Shown: positions 46,943 through 59,225 of the stretch, in pieces | How positions within the stretch are numbered: position 1 is the stretch's first letter | Layout of the letters: each line of letters begins with the position of its first letter | From: Chrysaora quinquecirrha | Taxonomy: Eukaryota > Cnidaria > Scyphozoa > Semaeostomeae > Pelagiidae | Assembly (NCBI GenBank): GCA_014526335.1 | Contig: JACTAT010000027.1 | Location: 3,337,231-3,401,230 of the forward strand | Direction of reading: 5' to 3' | Length of the DNA stretch: 64,000 nucleotides | Notes under the pieces: model-generated | Told to the model about the DNA's origin: nothing | Databases searched by the model: none | The model's input: only the letters and a program-made list of their open reading frames with translations | Made by a program: the position numbers and the translations under genes

Positions 46943-47537
46943 TGGCAAGCGCCTGTTGAGGTCGCCAAGAACTATGGAATAGAGATTCCTTCCTATCTGG
47001 CTGATTGGAGAGAAACAAACGATGCAAACTGGAAAACATTCTTTAAACACGTGAAGAAATTATTCCAATTAGGAAAGAATGAATCGATGACTTTGTCGCA
47101 ATTTATGAATGGAATTAAAATCAGTGATTGCACATGGATCTTTAAATCTGGTGTCAAACCAAAAAAGTACAGAAGTCACTGTCAGAATGGCAGGAAATGG
47201 TTTAGTTAAAACTTGTAAGGTGATTAGTTGGTGATTTTATATTACCATTAGCTAGTGCGTTCTTCTACATTACAGAAAGTGCGATGCATCGAACCCGTTT
47301 ATTCTACTACCGAAAGCCGGTATGGAAAATTATTGAAAGATGGGAAAAAAAAGCTTCCTGAAGAATAATTTGATGGAAGTTAGCGAAAATGATGTTCAAA
47401 GATTAGAAGATGACAAGTCATTTGAACGCGGCACTGTTCGTTTCATCCCAAAAGCAAATAAGACAAGGCCGATCATCAATTTGCATAAAGTCAGCAGCAA
47501 AATGATGATAACAGATTGCATTAATAAGTTGATGAAA
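46943..47537 (+). pseudogene. TERT: TERT-like unit 2, truncated and diverged
   Basis: Starts with the same M-TRBD fusion, 216 bp after the previous M. It has lost bases in AAACCAAAAAAGTACAG, shifting the TRBD frame, differs more from other units (motif T region GCATCGAACCCGTTTATTCT), and breaks at about 47535, just after motif 2, straight into the middle of a module M. Probably an older copy. Confidence 0.75.
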
Positions 47538-48032
47538 TTACGGACATAGAACAGCCCTTCTACCTGGCAGATTGGCGAGGTACAAAATTAACAACGTTAA
47601 AGTAAGTAAATTTTTACATCTACATCAACTGGCTTACTATTAGCTATTACGTCTTTTTTACTTTAATTAAATCATAGTGAAATTTCTTTTTTAGCAATTT
47701 GATTACTACAGTGGGAAACGCCTTAGTAAACTGAAGTGGGAGGTAATAAGGAATTACTGGATCGAACAGCCCTTCTACCTGGCAGATTGGCGAGGTACAA
47801 AATTAACAACGTTAAAGTAAGTAAATTTTTACATCTACATCAACTGGCTTACTATTAGCTATTACGTCTTTTTTACTTTAATTAAATCATAGTGAAATTT
47901 CTTTTTTTAGGAATTTGATTACTACAGTGGAAAACGCCTTAGTAAACTGAAGTGGGAGGTAATAAGGAATTACGGGATCGAACAGCCCTTCTACCTGGCA
48001 GATTGGCGAGGTACAAAATTAACAACGTTAAA
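47538..48032 (+). repeat. Module M array 3 (one partial, two complete copies)
   Basis: A 3' half of M (47538-47600) is fused to TERT-like unit 2; complete cores follow at 47712-47816 and 47928-48032, 216 bp apart and 105 nt each. Confidence 0.83.
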
Positions 48033-48143
48033 GTAAGTAAATTTTTACATCTACATCAACTGGCTTACTATTAGCTATTACGTCTTTTTTACTTTAATTA
48101 AATCATAGTGAAATTTCATTTTATAGAAATTTGATTACTACAG

Positions 48144-49172
48144 TGGCAAGCGCCTGTTGAGGTCGCCAAGAACTATGGAATAGAGATTCCTTCCTATCTG
48201 GCTGATTGGAGAGAAACAAACGATGCAAACTGGAAAACATTCTTTAAACACGTGAAGAAATTGTTCCAATTGGGAAAAAACGAATCGATGACTTTGTCGC
48301 AATTTATGAATGGAATTAAAATCAGTGATTGCAAATGGATCTTTAAATCTGGTGTCAAACCAAGAAAAGTACCGAAGTACCTTAGTTGGTGATTTTATAT
48401 TACCATTAGCCAGCGCTTTCTTTTACATCACAGAAAGTACTATGCATCGTAGCCGTCTATTCTACTACCGCAAGCCGGTATGGAAGATTATAGAGAAGCT
48501 GGGCAAAGACAGCTCCCTGGAGAATAATTTGAGGGAAGTTACCGAAAATGATGTTCAACGATTAGAAGCTGACAAGTCATTTGAACGCCCCACAGTTCGT
48601 TTCATCCCAAAAGCAAATAAGACAAGGCCGATCATAAATTTGCATAGAGTCAGCAGCAAAAATCATGATAACAGATTGCATTCGGAAACTACGAGTTGAT
48701 GAATTTGTTTCATGTTTTATCACTCGTACAAAGACAGCAGAAATCTCTTATAGGCAGTGCAGTGTATGGGCTTGATGATGTAAATCTCAAGCTCAGAGGA
48801 TTTGCTGCAGATTTAAAGAAGAAAAACATGGATGGGTATGCCAATGTATTGGGTAGCATCTGACATAGACAGCTGCTTTGACTCCATCCCTCATGAAAAC
48901 CTCATTCATGTAATACTTGGAGCTATGGATAATTGCACTTACATGATAAGAAAATTTGCTACAATCACTTCAAATGCTGATAATAAACTGGAATACAAAA
49001 TTAAAAGATTCGCTGCTGATGATAGAGATTGTGATTATTTCCCTGTTTTCCTTCAAAAAGCTCTTCTTGCTAAGAAATTTCTATCATGCTGTGAATGCCA
49101 AAAATTAAGATGCTATGAATGCCAATTATTAAGACGCTATGAATGCATAAAATCAAGACACTACGAATGCTA
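48144..49172 (+). pseudogene. TERT: TERT-like unit 3, TRBD deletion, minisatellite tail
   Basis: M-TRBD fusion at 48144, then a deletion joins AAAGTACCGAAG to TACCTTAGTTGG near 48378, removing about 60 nt of TRBD. Motif T, 1 and 2 follow; CGGAAAC frame slip near 48687. Motif A reads ASDIDSCFDSIP. It continues beyond other units with KIKRFAADDRDCDYFPVFLQ, which matches the post-motif-A region of TERT, then runs into minisatellite sequence (about 49088-49172) where the frame ends. No motif B' or C. Confidence 0.78.
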
Positions 49173-49315
49173 AATCCTTTGTATTTGTAAGGTATAATTC
49201 AAATTGGTTATATTATATTAGTATTGACTATAATTTATAGATATTTATTATTCTTCATTTTAACATTGATGGCTCTTTGTTTGACATTAGTTTCTTATAT
49301 CTTTTCTATCTACAG

Positions 49316-49612
49316 ATCGGCCAGAAGAAATAGAAATGATAGATCGCCCAGAAGAAAATAAAGACATAGGTATGATTAAGAATGAATTTAGATGAATCTC
49401 CATTAAAATTGTGTAACAATGATATTCATATTTTCAACCATTAACAGCTGCCGATGTCAATGAAAATATAGGAGGTATGATATACAAAGCATTATTAATC
49501 TTTTGCATTTGCACGATGTTACTCGCATTGATTATTACTTTTTTTATTTAGTTGTTTAACAATTGTATCTCTTTACTTTCAACAGAAGTTCAAACACAAG
49601 TGAACAGAAATG
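49316..49612 (+). CDS. Three short phase 1-1 exons (DRPEE, AADVNEN, EVQTQVN)
   Basis: Exons 49316-49369 (54 nt), 49448-49474 (27 nt) and 49586-49612 (27 nt), each after a CAG acceptor and before GGTA, all phase 1-1 and multiples of three. They read DRPEEIEMIDRPEENKDI, AADVNENIGG and EVQTQVNRNG. They resemble the acidic 1-1 exons at 44.2-44.9 kb in design. Identical copies are at 52002-52298 and 56352-56648. Function unknown. Confidence 0.5.
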
Positions 49613-49619
49613 GTAGGAT

Positions 49620-49760
49620 TAAGAATCTATTTGGAATATTCGCTACAGTGGGAAACGCCTTTGCAAATAAAAATGGGAGGTCGCAACGAATTACGGGGTG
49701 GAAATTCCATTCTATTTTGCAGATTGGAGAGGGACAAAGTAATCCACTTTAAAGTAAGTT
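49620..49760 (+). repeat. Degenerate module M fused to next TERT-like piece
   Basis: CTACAGTGGGAAACGCCTTT, ATGGGAGGTCGCAACGAATT and GCAGATTGGAGAGGGACAAA show an M module decayed by indels. The same 200-nt stretch is repeated at 52306-52446 and 56656-56796 with identical translation. Confidence 0.7.
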
Positions 49761-49768
49761 CATTTGCC

Positions 49769-50317
49769 CAAATGATGTTCAAAGATTGGAAGATGACAAG
49801 TCATTTGAAGGTGCCACAGTTCGTTTCATCCCAAAAACAAATACAACAAGGCCGATCATAAATTTGCATAGAGTCAACAGCAAAAATGATGATAACAGCT
49901 TGCATTCAGTAAACTACGAGTTGATGAATTTGTTTCATGTTTTATCACTCGTACAAAGACAGCAGAAATCTCTTATAGGCAGAGCAGTATATGGGCTTGA
50001 TGATTTAAGTCTCAAGCTCAGAGGATTTGCTGCAGATTTAAAGAAGAAAAACATGGGTGGTATGCCAATGTATTGGGTAGCATCTGACATAGACAGCTGC
50101 TTTGACTCCATGCCTCATGAAAAACTTATTCATGTAATACTTGGAGCTATGGATAATTACACTTACATGATTAGGAAATTTGCTGCAGTCACTTCGAATG
50201 CTGTGCAGTGTATGGGCTCGATGATGTGAATCTGAAGCTAAGAGAGTTTGCTGCAGATTTAAAGAAGAACAACATGGATGGTATGCCAGTGTATTGGGTA
50301 GCAGCAAGTGAGTTAAT
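49769..50317 (+). pseudogene. TERT: TERT-like partial unit 3b (motif 1 to motif A)
   Basis: Joins directly from the degenerate M at CCCAAATGATGTTCAA. Open from 49786 to 50229: VRFIPKTNTTRPIINLH, NYELMNLFHVLSLVQRQQK, GLDDLSLKLRGF, ASDIDSCFDSMPHEKL, then the second GLDDVN copy and the donor-like AGCAA|GTGAGT. This frame keeps TAAAC where type A units have the one-base loss. Confidence 0.78.
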
Positions 50318-50354
50318 AGTAAAATTCCTTTTTTTAGCAATTTGATTACTACAG

Positions 50355-50675
50355 TGGTAAGAGGTTAAGTAAACTGAAGTGGGAGGTAATAAGGAATTAC
50401 GGGATCGAACAGCCCTTCTACCTGGCAGATTGGCGAGGTACAAAATTAACAACGTTAAAGTAAGTAAATTTTTACATCTGCATCAACTGGCTTACTATTA
50501 GCTATTACGTCTTTTTTACTTTAATTAAATCATAGTGAAATTTCTTTTTTTAGGAATTTGATTACTACAGTGGAAAACGTTTGAGAAAACTGAAGTGGGA
50601 GGTAATAAATAATTACGGGATAGAACAGCCCTTCTACCTGGCAGATTGGCGAGGTACAAAATTAACAACGTTAAA
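50355..50675 (+). repeat. Module M array 4 (two complete copies)
   Basis: Cores 50355-50459 and 50571-50675, 105 nt each, 216 bp apart. Confidence 0.85.
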
Positions 50676-50786
50676 GTAAGTAAATTTTTACATCTACATC
50701 AACTGGCTTACTATTAGCTATTACGTCTTTTTTACTTTAATTAAATCGAAGTGAAACTTCTTTTTATAGCAATTTGATTACTACAG

Positions 50787-51859
50787 TGGCAAGCGCCTGT
50801 TGAGGTCGCCAAGAACTATGGAATAGAGATTCCTTCCTATCTGGCTGATTGGAGAGAAACAAACGATGCAAACTGGAAAACATTCTTTAAACACGTGAAG
50901 AAATTGTTCCAATTAGGAAAAAACGAATCGATGACTTTGTCGCAATTTATGAATGGAATTAAAATCAGTGATTGCACATGGATCTTTAAATCTGGTGTCA
51001 AACCAAGAAAAGTACCGAAGTCACTGTCAGAATGGCAGGAAATGGTCCAGTTAAAACTTGTAAGGTGCTTAGTTGGTGATTTTATATTACCATTAGCCAG
51101 CGCTTTCTTTTACATCACAGAAAGTACTATGCATCGTAGCCGTCTATTCTACTACCGCAAGCCGGTATGGAAGATTATAGAGAAGCTGGGCAAAGACAGC
51201 TCCCTGGAGAATAATTTGAGGGAAGTTACCGAAAATGATGTTCAACGATTAGAAGCTGACAAGTCATTTGAACGCCCCACAGTTCGTTTCATCCCAAAAG
51301 CAAATAAGACAAGGCCGATCATAAATTTGCATAGAGTCAACAGCAAAAATGATGATAACAGCTTGCATTCAGTAAACTACGAGTTGATGAATTTGTTTCA
51401 TGTTTTATCACTCGTACAAAGACAGCAGAAATCTCTTATAGGCAGTGCAGTGTATGGCTTGATGATGTAAATCTCAAGCTCAGAGGATTTGCTGCAGATT
51501 TAAAGAAGAAAAACATGGGTGGTATGCCAATGTATTGGGTAGCATCTGACATAGACAGCTGCTTTGACTCCATGCGTCATGAAAAACTCATTCATGTAAT
51601 ACTTGGAGCTATGGATAATTACACTTACATGATTAGGAAAATTGCTGCAGTCACTTCAAATGCTGATAATAAACTGGAATACAAAATTAAAAGATTCGCT
51701 GCTGATGATAGAGATTGTGATTATTTCCCTGTTTTCCTTCAAAAAGCTCTTCTTGCTAAGAAATTTCTATCATGCTGTGAATGCCAAAAATTAAGATGCT
51801 ATGAATGCCAATTATTAAGACGCTATGAATGCATAAAATCAAGACACTACGAATGCTAA
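50787..51859 (+). pseudogene. TERT: TERT-like unit 4, the longest nearly open copy
   Basis: Open from the M-TRBD fusion through motif 2 and the NYELMNLFHVLSLVQRQQK segment to 51470, where one G is missing (GTATGGCTTG against GTATGGGCTTG). The next frame, 51515-51859, gives ASDIDSCFDSMRHEKL and KIKRFAADDRDCDYFPVFLQ before ending in minisatellite sequence. Combining both frames, this unit has TRBD, T, 1, 2 and A with a single break. Motifs B' to E are missing. Confidence 0.8.
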
Positions 51860-52001
51860 ATCCTTTGTATTTGTAAGGTATAATTCAAATTGGTTATATT
51901 ATATTAGTATTGACTATAATTTATAGATATTTATTATTCTTCATTTTAACATTGATGGCTCTTTGTTTGACATTAGTTTCTTATATCTTTTCTATCTACA
52001 G

Positions 52002-52446
52002 ATCGGCCAGAAGAAATAGAAATGATAGATCGCCCAGAAGAAAATAAAGACATAGGTATGATTAAGAATGAATTTAGATGAATCTCCATTAAAATTGTGT
52101 AACAATGATATTCATATTTTCAACCATTAACAGCTGCCGATGTCAATGAAAATATAGGAGGTATGATATACAAAGCATTATTAATCTTTTGCATTTGCAC
52201 GATGTTACTCGCATTGATTATTACTTTTTTTATTTAGTTGTTTAACAATTGTATCTCTTTACTTTCAACAGAAGTTCAAACACAAGTGAACAGAAATGGT
52301 AGGATTAAGAATCTATTTGGAATATTCGCTACAGTGGGAAACGCCTTTGCAAATAAAAATGGGAGGTCGCAACGAATTACGGGGTGGAAATTCCATTCTA
52401 TTTTGCAGATTGGAGAGGGACAAAGTAATCCACTTTAAAGTAAGTT
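52002..52446 (+). repeat. Second copy of short 1-1 exons and degenerate M
   Basis: Offset exactly 2,686 bp from 49316-49760; translated products of the region 52238-52438 equal those at 49552-49752. Recent duplication or assembly duplication. Confidence 0.85.
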
Positions 52447-52454
52447 CATTTGCC

Positions 52455-53003
52455 CAAATGATGTTCAAAGATTGGAAGATGACAAGTCATTTGAAGGTGC
52501 CACAGTTCGTTTCATCCCAAAAACAAATACAACAAGGCCGATCATAAATTTGCATAGAGTCAACAGCAAAAATGATGATAACAGCTTGCATTCAGTAAAC
52601 TACGAGTTGATGAATTTGTTTCATGTTTTATCACTCGTACAAAGACAGCAGAAATCTCTTATAGGCAGAGCAGTATATGGGCTTGATGATTTAAGTCTCA
52701 AGCTCAGAGGATTTGCTGCAGATTTAAAGAAGAAAAACATGGGTGGTATGCCAGTGTATTGGGTAGCATCTGACATAGACAGCTGCTTTGACTCCATGCC
52801 TCATGAAAAACTCATTCATGTAATACTTGGAGCTATGGATAATTACACTTACATGATTAGGAAATTTGCTGCAGTCACTTCGAATGCTGTGCAGTGTATG
52901 GGCTCGATGATGTGAATCTGAAGCTAAGAGAGTTTGCTGCAGATTTAAAGAAGAACAACATGGATGGTATGCCAGTGTATTGGGTAGCAGCAAGTGAGTT
53001 AAT
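52455..53003 (+). pseudogene. TERT: TERT-like partial unit 4b (motif 1 to motif A)
   Basis: Near-identical to unit 3b; open 52472-52915 with VRFIPKTNTTRPIINLH and ASDIDSCFDSMPHEKL (one residue different, PVYW for PMYW), then the second GLDDVN copy and AGCAA|GTGAGT. Confidence 0.78.
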
Positions 53004-53040
53004 AGTAAAATTCCTTTTTTTAGCAATTTGATTACTACAG

Positions 53041-53577
53041 TGGTAAGAGGTTAAGTAAACTGAAGTGGGAGGTAATAAGGAATTACGGGATCGAACAGCC
53101 CTTCTACCTGGCAGATTGGCGAGGTACAAAATTAACAACGTTAAAGTAAGTAAATTTTTACATCTGCATCAACTGGCTTACTATTAGCTATTACGTCTTT
53201 TTTACTTTAATTAAATCATAGTGAAATTTCTTTTTTTAGGAATTTGATTACTACAGTGGAAAACGTTTGAGAAAACTGAAGTGGGAGGTAATAAATAATT
53301 ACGGGATAGAACAGCCCTTCTACCTGGCAGATTGGCGAGGTACAAAATTAACAACGTTAAAGTAAGTAAATTTTTACATCTACATCAACTGGCTTAATAT
53401 TAGCTATTACGTCTTTTTTACTTTAATTAAATCATAGTGAAATTTCGTTTTTTAGGAATTTGATTACTACAGTGGAAAACGTTTGAGAAAACTGAAGTGG
53501 GAGGTAATAAGGAATTACGGAATATAACAGCCCTTCTACCTGGCAGATTGGCGAGGTACAAAAGTAACAACGTTAAA
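53041..53577 (+). repeat. Module M array 5 (three complete copies)
   Basis: Cores 53041-53145, 53257-53361, 53473-53577, each 105 nt at 216-bp spacing. The third ends in GAAAGT, donor lost, like the copy ending at 46831, and carries AATATAAC where others have AATAGAAC, an in-frame stop. Confidence 0.85.
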
Positions 53578-53678
53578 GAAAGTAAATTTTTACATCTACA
53601 TCAACTGGCTTACTATTAGCTATTACGTCTTTTTTACTTTAATTAAATCGAAGTTTTATAGCAATTTGATTACTACAG

Positions 53679-54663
53679 TGGCAAGCGCCTGTTGAGGTCG
53701 CCAAGAACTATGGAATAGAGATTCCTTCCTATCTGGCTGATTGGAGAGAAACAAACGATGCAAACTGGAAAACATTCTTTAAACACGTGAAGAAATTGTT
53801 CCAATTAGGAAAAAACGAATCGATGACTTTGTCGCAATTTATGAATGGAATTAAAATCAGTGATTGCACATGGATCTTTAAATCTGGTGTCAAACCAAGA
53901 AAAGTACCGAAGTCACTGTCAGAATGGCAGGAAATGGTCCAGTTAAAACTTGTAAGGTGCTTAGTTGGTGATTTTATATTACCATTAGCCAGCGCTTTCT
54001 TTTACATCACAGAAAGTACTATGCATCGTAGCCGTCTATTCTACTACCGCAAGCCGGTATGGAAGATTATAGAGAAGCTGGGCAAAGACAGCTCCCTGGA
54101 GAATAATTTGAGGGAAGTTACCGAAAATGATGTTCAACGATTAGAAGCTGACAAGTCATTTGAACGCCCCACAGTTCGTTTCATCCCAAAAGCAAATAAA
54201 CAAGGCCGATCATAAATTTGCATAGAGTCAGCAGCAAAAATGATGATAACAGATTGCATTCGGAAACTACGAGTTGATGAATTTGTTTCATGTTTTATCA
54301 CTCGTACAAAGACAGCAGAAATCCCTTATAGGCAGTGCAGTGTATGGGCTTGATGATGTAAATCTCAAGCTCAGAGGATTTGCTTCAGATTTAAAGAAGA
54401 ACAACATGGATGGTATGCCAGTGTATTTGGTAGCATCTGACATAGACAGCTGCTTTGACTCCATGCCTCATGAAAAACTTATTCATGTAATACTTGGAGC
54501 TATGGATAATTACACTTACATGATTAGGAAATTTGCTGCAGTCACTTCGAATGCTGTGCAGTGTATGGGCTCGATGATGTGAATCTGAAGCTAAAAGAGT
54601 TTGCTGCAGATTTAAAGAAGAACAACATGGATGGTATGCCAGTGTATTGGGTAGCAGCAAGTG
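53679..54663 (+). pseudogene. TERT: TERT-like unit 5
   Basis: Open 53787-54215 through TRBD and motif T to motif 1; AATAAACAAGG near 54198 lacks two bases against AATAAGACAAGG, breaking the frame. A second frame, 54274-54582, carries GLDDVNLKLRGF and ASDIDSCFDSMPHEKL. Ends with the second GLDDVN copy and AGCAA|GTGAGT. Confidence 0.78.
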
Positions 54664-54706
54664 AGTTAATAGTAAAATTCCTTTTTTAGCAATTTGATTA
54701 CTACAG

Positions 54707-55026
54707 TGGTAAGAGGTTAAGTAAACTGAAGTGGGAGGTAATAAGGAATTACGGGATCGAACAGCCCTTCTACCTGGCAGATTGGCGAGGTACAAAATTA
54801 ACAACGTTAAAGTAAGTAAATTTTACATCTACATCAACTGGCTTACTATTAGCTATTACGTCTTTTTTACTTTAATTAAATCATAGTGAAATTTCTTTTT
54901 TTAGGAATTTGATTACTTCAGTGGAAAACGTTTGAGAAAACTGAAGTGGGAGGTAATAAATAATTACGGCATCGAGCAGCCCTTCTACCTTGCAGATTGG
55001 CGAGGTACAAAATTAACAACTTTGAA
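54707..55026 (+). repeat. Module M array 6 (two complete copies)
   Basis: Cores 54707-54811 and 54922-55026, 105 nt each. The second has ACTTCAG in place of ACTACAG at the acceptor and ends ACTTTGAA as in the more diverged copies at 62.9-63.3 kb. Confidence 0.85.
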
Positions 55027-55137
55027 GTAAGTTAATTTTTACATCTACATCAACTGGCTTACTATTAGCTATTACGTCTTTTTTACTTTAATTAAATCAA
55101 AGTGAAATTTCTTTTTATAGCAATTTGATTACTACAG

Positions 55138-56209
55138 TGGCAAGCGCCTGTTGAGGTCGCCAAGAACTATGGAATAGAGATTCCTTCCTATCTGGCTGAT
55201 TGGAGAGAAACAAACGATGCAAACTGGAAAACATTCTTTAAACACGTGAAGAAATTGTTCCAATTAGGAAAAACGAATCGATGACTTTGTCGCAATTTAT
55301 GAATGGAATTAAAATCAGTGATTGCACATGGATCTTTAAATCTGGTGTCAAACCAAGAAAAGTACCGAAGTCACTGTCAGAATGGCAGGAAATGGTCCAG
55401 TTAAAACTTGTAAGGTGCTTAGTTGGTGATTTTATATTACCATTAGCCAGCGCTTTCTTTTACATCACAGAAAGTACTATGCATCGTAGCCGTCTATTCT
55501 ACTACCGCAAGCCGGTATGGAAGATTATAGAGAAGCTGGGCAAAGACAGCTCCCTGGAGAATAATTTGAGGGAAGTTACCGAAAATGATGTTCAACGATT
55601 AGAAGCTGACAAGTCATTTGAACGCCCCACAGTTCGTTTCATCCCAAAAGCAAATAAGACAAGGCCGATCATAAATTTGCATAGAGTCAGCAGCAAAAAT
55701 CATGATAACAGATTGCATTCGGAAACTACGAGTTGATGAATTTGTTTCATGTTTTATCACTCGTACAAAGACAGCAGAAATCTCTTATAGGCAGTGCAGT
55801 GTATGGGCTTGATGATGTAAATCTCAAGCTCAGAGGATTTGCTTCAGATTTAAAGAAGAACAACATGGATGGTATGCCAGTGTATTTGGTAGCATCTGAC
55901 ATAGACAGCTGCTTTGACTCCATGCCTCATGAAAAACTCATTCATGTAATACTTGGAGCTATGGATAATTACACTTACATGATTAGGAAAATTGCTGCAG
56001 TCACTTCAAATGCTGATAATAAACTGGAATACAAAATTAAAAGATTCGCTGCTGATGATAGAGATTGTGATTATTTCCCTGTTTTCCTTCAAAAAGCTCT
56101 TCTTGCTAAGAAATTTCTATCATGCTGTGAATGCCAAAAATTAAGATGCTATGAATGCCAATTATTAAGACGCTATGAATGCATAAAATCAAGACACTAC
56201 GAATGCTAA
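55138..56209 (+). pseudogene. TERT: TERT-like unit 6
   Basis: 216 bp after the previous M. One A is missing in the A run at about 55269-55273, ahead of the frame 55281-55736 (TRBD, T, 1, 2); the CGGAAAC slip follows and the frame 55733-56209 holds ASDIDSCFDSMPHEKL and KIKRFAADDRDCDYFPVFLQ, then minisatellite. Confidence 0.79.
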
Positions 56210-56351
56210 ATCCTTTGTATTTGTAAGGTATAATTCAAATTGGTTATATTATATTAGTATTGACTATAATTTATAGATATTTATTATTCTTCATTTTAAC
56301 ATTGATGGCTCTTTGTTTGACATTAGTTTCTTATATCTTTTCTATCTACAG

Positions 56352-56796
56352 ATCGGCCAGAAGAAATAGAAATGATAGATCGCCCAGAAGAAAATAAAGA
56401 CATAGGTATGATTAAGAATGAATTTAGATGAATCTCCATTAAAATTGTGTAACAATGATATTCATATTTTCAACCATTAACAGCTGCCGATGTCAATGAA
56501 AATATAGGAGGTATGATATACAAAGCATTATTAATCTTTTGCATTTGCACGATGTTACTCGCATTGATTATTACTTTTTTTATTTAGTTGTTTAACAATT
56601 GTATCTCTTTACTTTCAACAGAAGTTCAAACACAAGTGAACAGAAATGGTAGGATTAAGAATCTATTTGGAATATTCGCTACAGTGGGAAACGCCTTTGC
56701 AAATAAAAATGGGAGGTCGCAACGAATTACGGGGTGGAAATTCCATTCTATTTTGCAGATTGGAGAGGGACAAAGTAATCCACTTTAAAGTAAGTT
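56352..56796 (+). repeat. Third copy of short 1-1 exons and degenerate M
   Basis: Offset 4,350 bp from the copy at 52002; same translated products at 56588-56788. See the entry at 49316. Confidence 0.85.
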
Positions 56797-56804
56797 CATT
56801 TGCC

Positions 56805-57352
56805 CAAATGATGTTCAAAGATTGGAAGATGACAAGTCATTTGAAGGTGCCACAGTTCGTTTCATCCCAAAAACAAATACAACAAGGCCGATCATAAATT
56901 TGCATAGAGTCAACAGCAAAAATGATGATAACAGCTTGCATTCAGTAAACTACGAGTTGATGAATTTGTTTCATGTTTTATCACTCGTACAAAGACAGCA
57001 GAAATCTCTTATAGGCAGTGCAGTGTATGGGCTTGATGATGTAAATCTCAAGCTCAGAGGATTTGCTGCAGATTTAAAGAAGAAAAACATGGATGGGTAT
57101 GCCAATGTATTGGGTAGCATCTGACATAGACAGCTGCTTTGACTCCATCCCTCATGAAAAACTCATTCATGTAATACTTGGAGCTATGGATAATTACACT
57201 TACATGATTAGGAAATTTGCTGCAGTCACTTCGAATGCTATGCAGTGTATGGGCTCAATGATGTGAATCTGAAGCTAAGAGAGTTTGCTGCAGATTTAAA
57301 GAAGAACAACATGGATGGTATGCCAGTGTATTGGGTAGCAGCAAGTGAGTTA
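56805..57352 (+). pseudogene. TERT: TERT-like partial unit 6b
   Basis: Motif 1 to the GLDDVNLKLRGF segment are open 56822-57124; an extra G in GATGGGTATGCC shifts the frame before motif A (ASDIDSCFDSIP in the next frame). Ends with the second GLDDVN copy and AGCAA|GTGAGT. Confidence 0.77.
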
Positions 57353-57390
57353 ATAGTAAAATTCCTTTTTTAGCAATTTGATTACTACAG

Positions 57391-57495
57391 TGGTAAGAGG
57401 TTAAGTAAACTGAAGTGGGAGGTAATAAGGAATTACGGGATCGAACAGCCCTTCTACCTGGCAGATTGGCGAGGTACAAAATTAACAACGTTAAA
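57391..57495 (+). repeat. Module M, single copy
   Basis: 105-nt core; the following intron holds a duplicated GAAGTGAAA word, giving 226 instead of 216 bp to the next unit. Confidence 0.85.
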
Positions 57496-57616
57496 GTAAG
57501 TAAATTTTTACATCTACATCAACTGGCTTACTATTAGCTATTACGTCTTTTTTACTTTAATTAAATCAAAGTGAAATTTCGAAGTGAAACTTTTTATAGC
57601 AATTTGATTACTACAG

Positions 57617-58676
57617 TGGCAAGCGCCTGTTGAGGTCGCCAAGAACTATGGAATAGAGATTCCTTCCTATCTGGCTGATTGGAGAGAAACAAACGATGCA
57701 AACTGGAAAACATTCTTTAAACACGTGAAGAAATTGTTCCAATTAGGAAAAAACGAATCGATGACTTTGTCGCAATTTATGAATGGAATTAAAATCAGTG
57801 ATTGCACATGGATCTTTAAATCTGGTGTCAAACCAAGAAAAGTACCGAAGTCACTGTCAGAATGGCAGGAAATGGTCCAGTTAAAACTTGTAAGGTGCTT
57901 AGTTGGTGATTTTATATTACCATTAGCCAGCGCTTTCTTTTACATCACAGAAAGTACTATGCATCGTAGCCGTCTATTCTACTACCGCAAGCCGGTATGG
58001 AAGATTATAGAGAAGCTGGGCAAAGACAGCTCCCTGGAGAATAATTTGAGGGAAGTTACCGAAAATGATGTTCAACGATTAGAAGCTGACAAGTCATTTG
58101 AACGCCCCACAGTTCGTTTCATCCCAAAAGCAAATAAGGCAAGGCCGATCATAAATTTGCATAGAGTCAGCAGCAAAAATGATGATAACAGATTGCATTC
58201 GGAAACTACGAGTTGATGAATTTGTTTCATGTTTTATCACTCGTACAAAGACAGCAGAAATCCCTTATAGGCAGTGCAGTGTATGGGCTTGATGATGTAA
58301 ATCTCAAGCTCAGAGGATTTGCTTCAGATTTAAAGAAGAACAACATGGATGGTATGCCAGTGTATTTGGTAGCATCTGACATGACAGCTGCTTTGACTCC
58401 ATGCCTCATGAAAAACTCATTCATGTAATACTTGGAGCTATGGATAATTACACTTACATGATTAGGAAAATTGCTGCAGTCACTTCAAATGCTGATAATA
58501 AACTGGAATACAAAATTAAAAGATTCGCTGCTGATGATAGAGATTGTGATTATTTCCCTGTTTTCCTTCAAAAAGCTCTTCTTGCTAAGAAATTTCTATC
58601 ATGCTGTGAATGCCAAAAATTAAGATGCTACGAATGCCAATTATTAAGACGCTATGAATGCATAAAATCACTTTAA
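57617..58676 (+). pseudogene. TERT: TERT-like unit 7
   Basis: Open 57725-58216 (TRBD to motif 2), CGGAAAC slip, second frame to 58428 where GACATGACAGC lacks two bases of GACATAGACAGC and so destroys motif A; third frame 58401-58676 gives KIKRFAADDRDCDYFPVFLQ. The minisatellite tail is cut short and jumps directly to the ACTTTAAAGTAAGTTCATTT junction. Confidence 0.78.
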
Positions 58677-58692
58677 AGTAAGTTCATTTGCC

Positions 58693-59225
58693 CAAATGAT
58701 GTTCAAAGATTGGAAGATGACAAGTCATTTGAAGGTGCCACAGTTCGTTTCATCCCAAAAGCAAATAAGACAAGGCCGATCATAAATTTGCATAGAGTCA
58801 GCAGCAAAAATGATGATAACAGCTTGCATTCGGTAAACTACGAGTTGATGAATTTGTTTCATGTTTTATCACTCGTACAAAGACAGCAGAAATCTCTTAT
58901 AGGCAGTGCAGTGTATGGCTTGATGATGTAAATCTCAAGCTCAGAGGATTTGCTGCAGATTTAAAGAAGAACAACATGGATGGTATGCCAGTGTATTGGG
59001 TAGCATCTGACATAGACAGCTGCTTTGACTCCATCCCTCATGAAAAACTCATTCATGTAATACTTTGAGCTATGGATAATTACACTTACATGATAAGGAA
59101 ATTTGCTGCAGTCACTTCGGATGCTATGCAGTGTATGGGCTCGATGATGAATCTCAAGCTAAGAGAGTTTGCTGCAGATTTAAAGAAGAAAAACATGGAT
59201 AGTATGCCAGTGTATTGGGTAGCAA
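58693..59225 (+). pseudogene. TERT: TERT-like partial unit 7b
   Basis: Motifs 1 and 2 open 58710-58931 with TCGGTAAACTACGAG, the undeleted form of the type A slip site; one G lost at GTATGGCTTG as in unit 4; motif A ASDIDSCFDSIP in the next frame followed by CTTTGAGC (stop). The second GLDDVN copy ends at about 59225. Confidence 0.76.
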
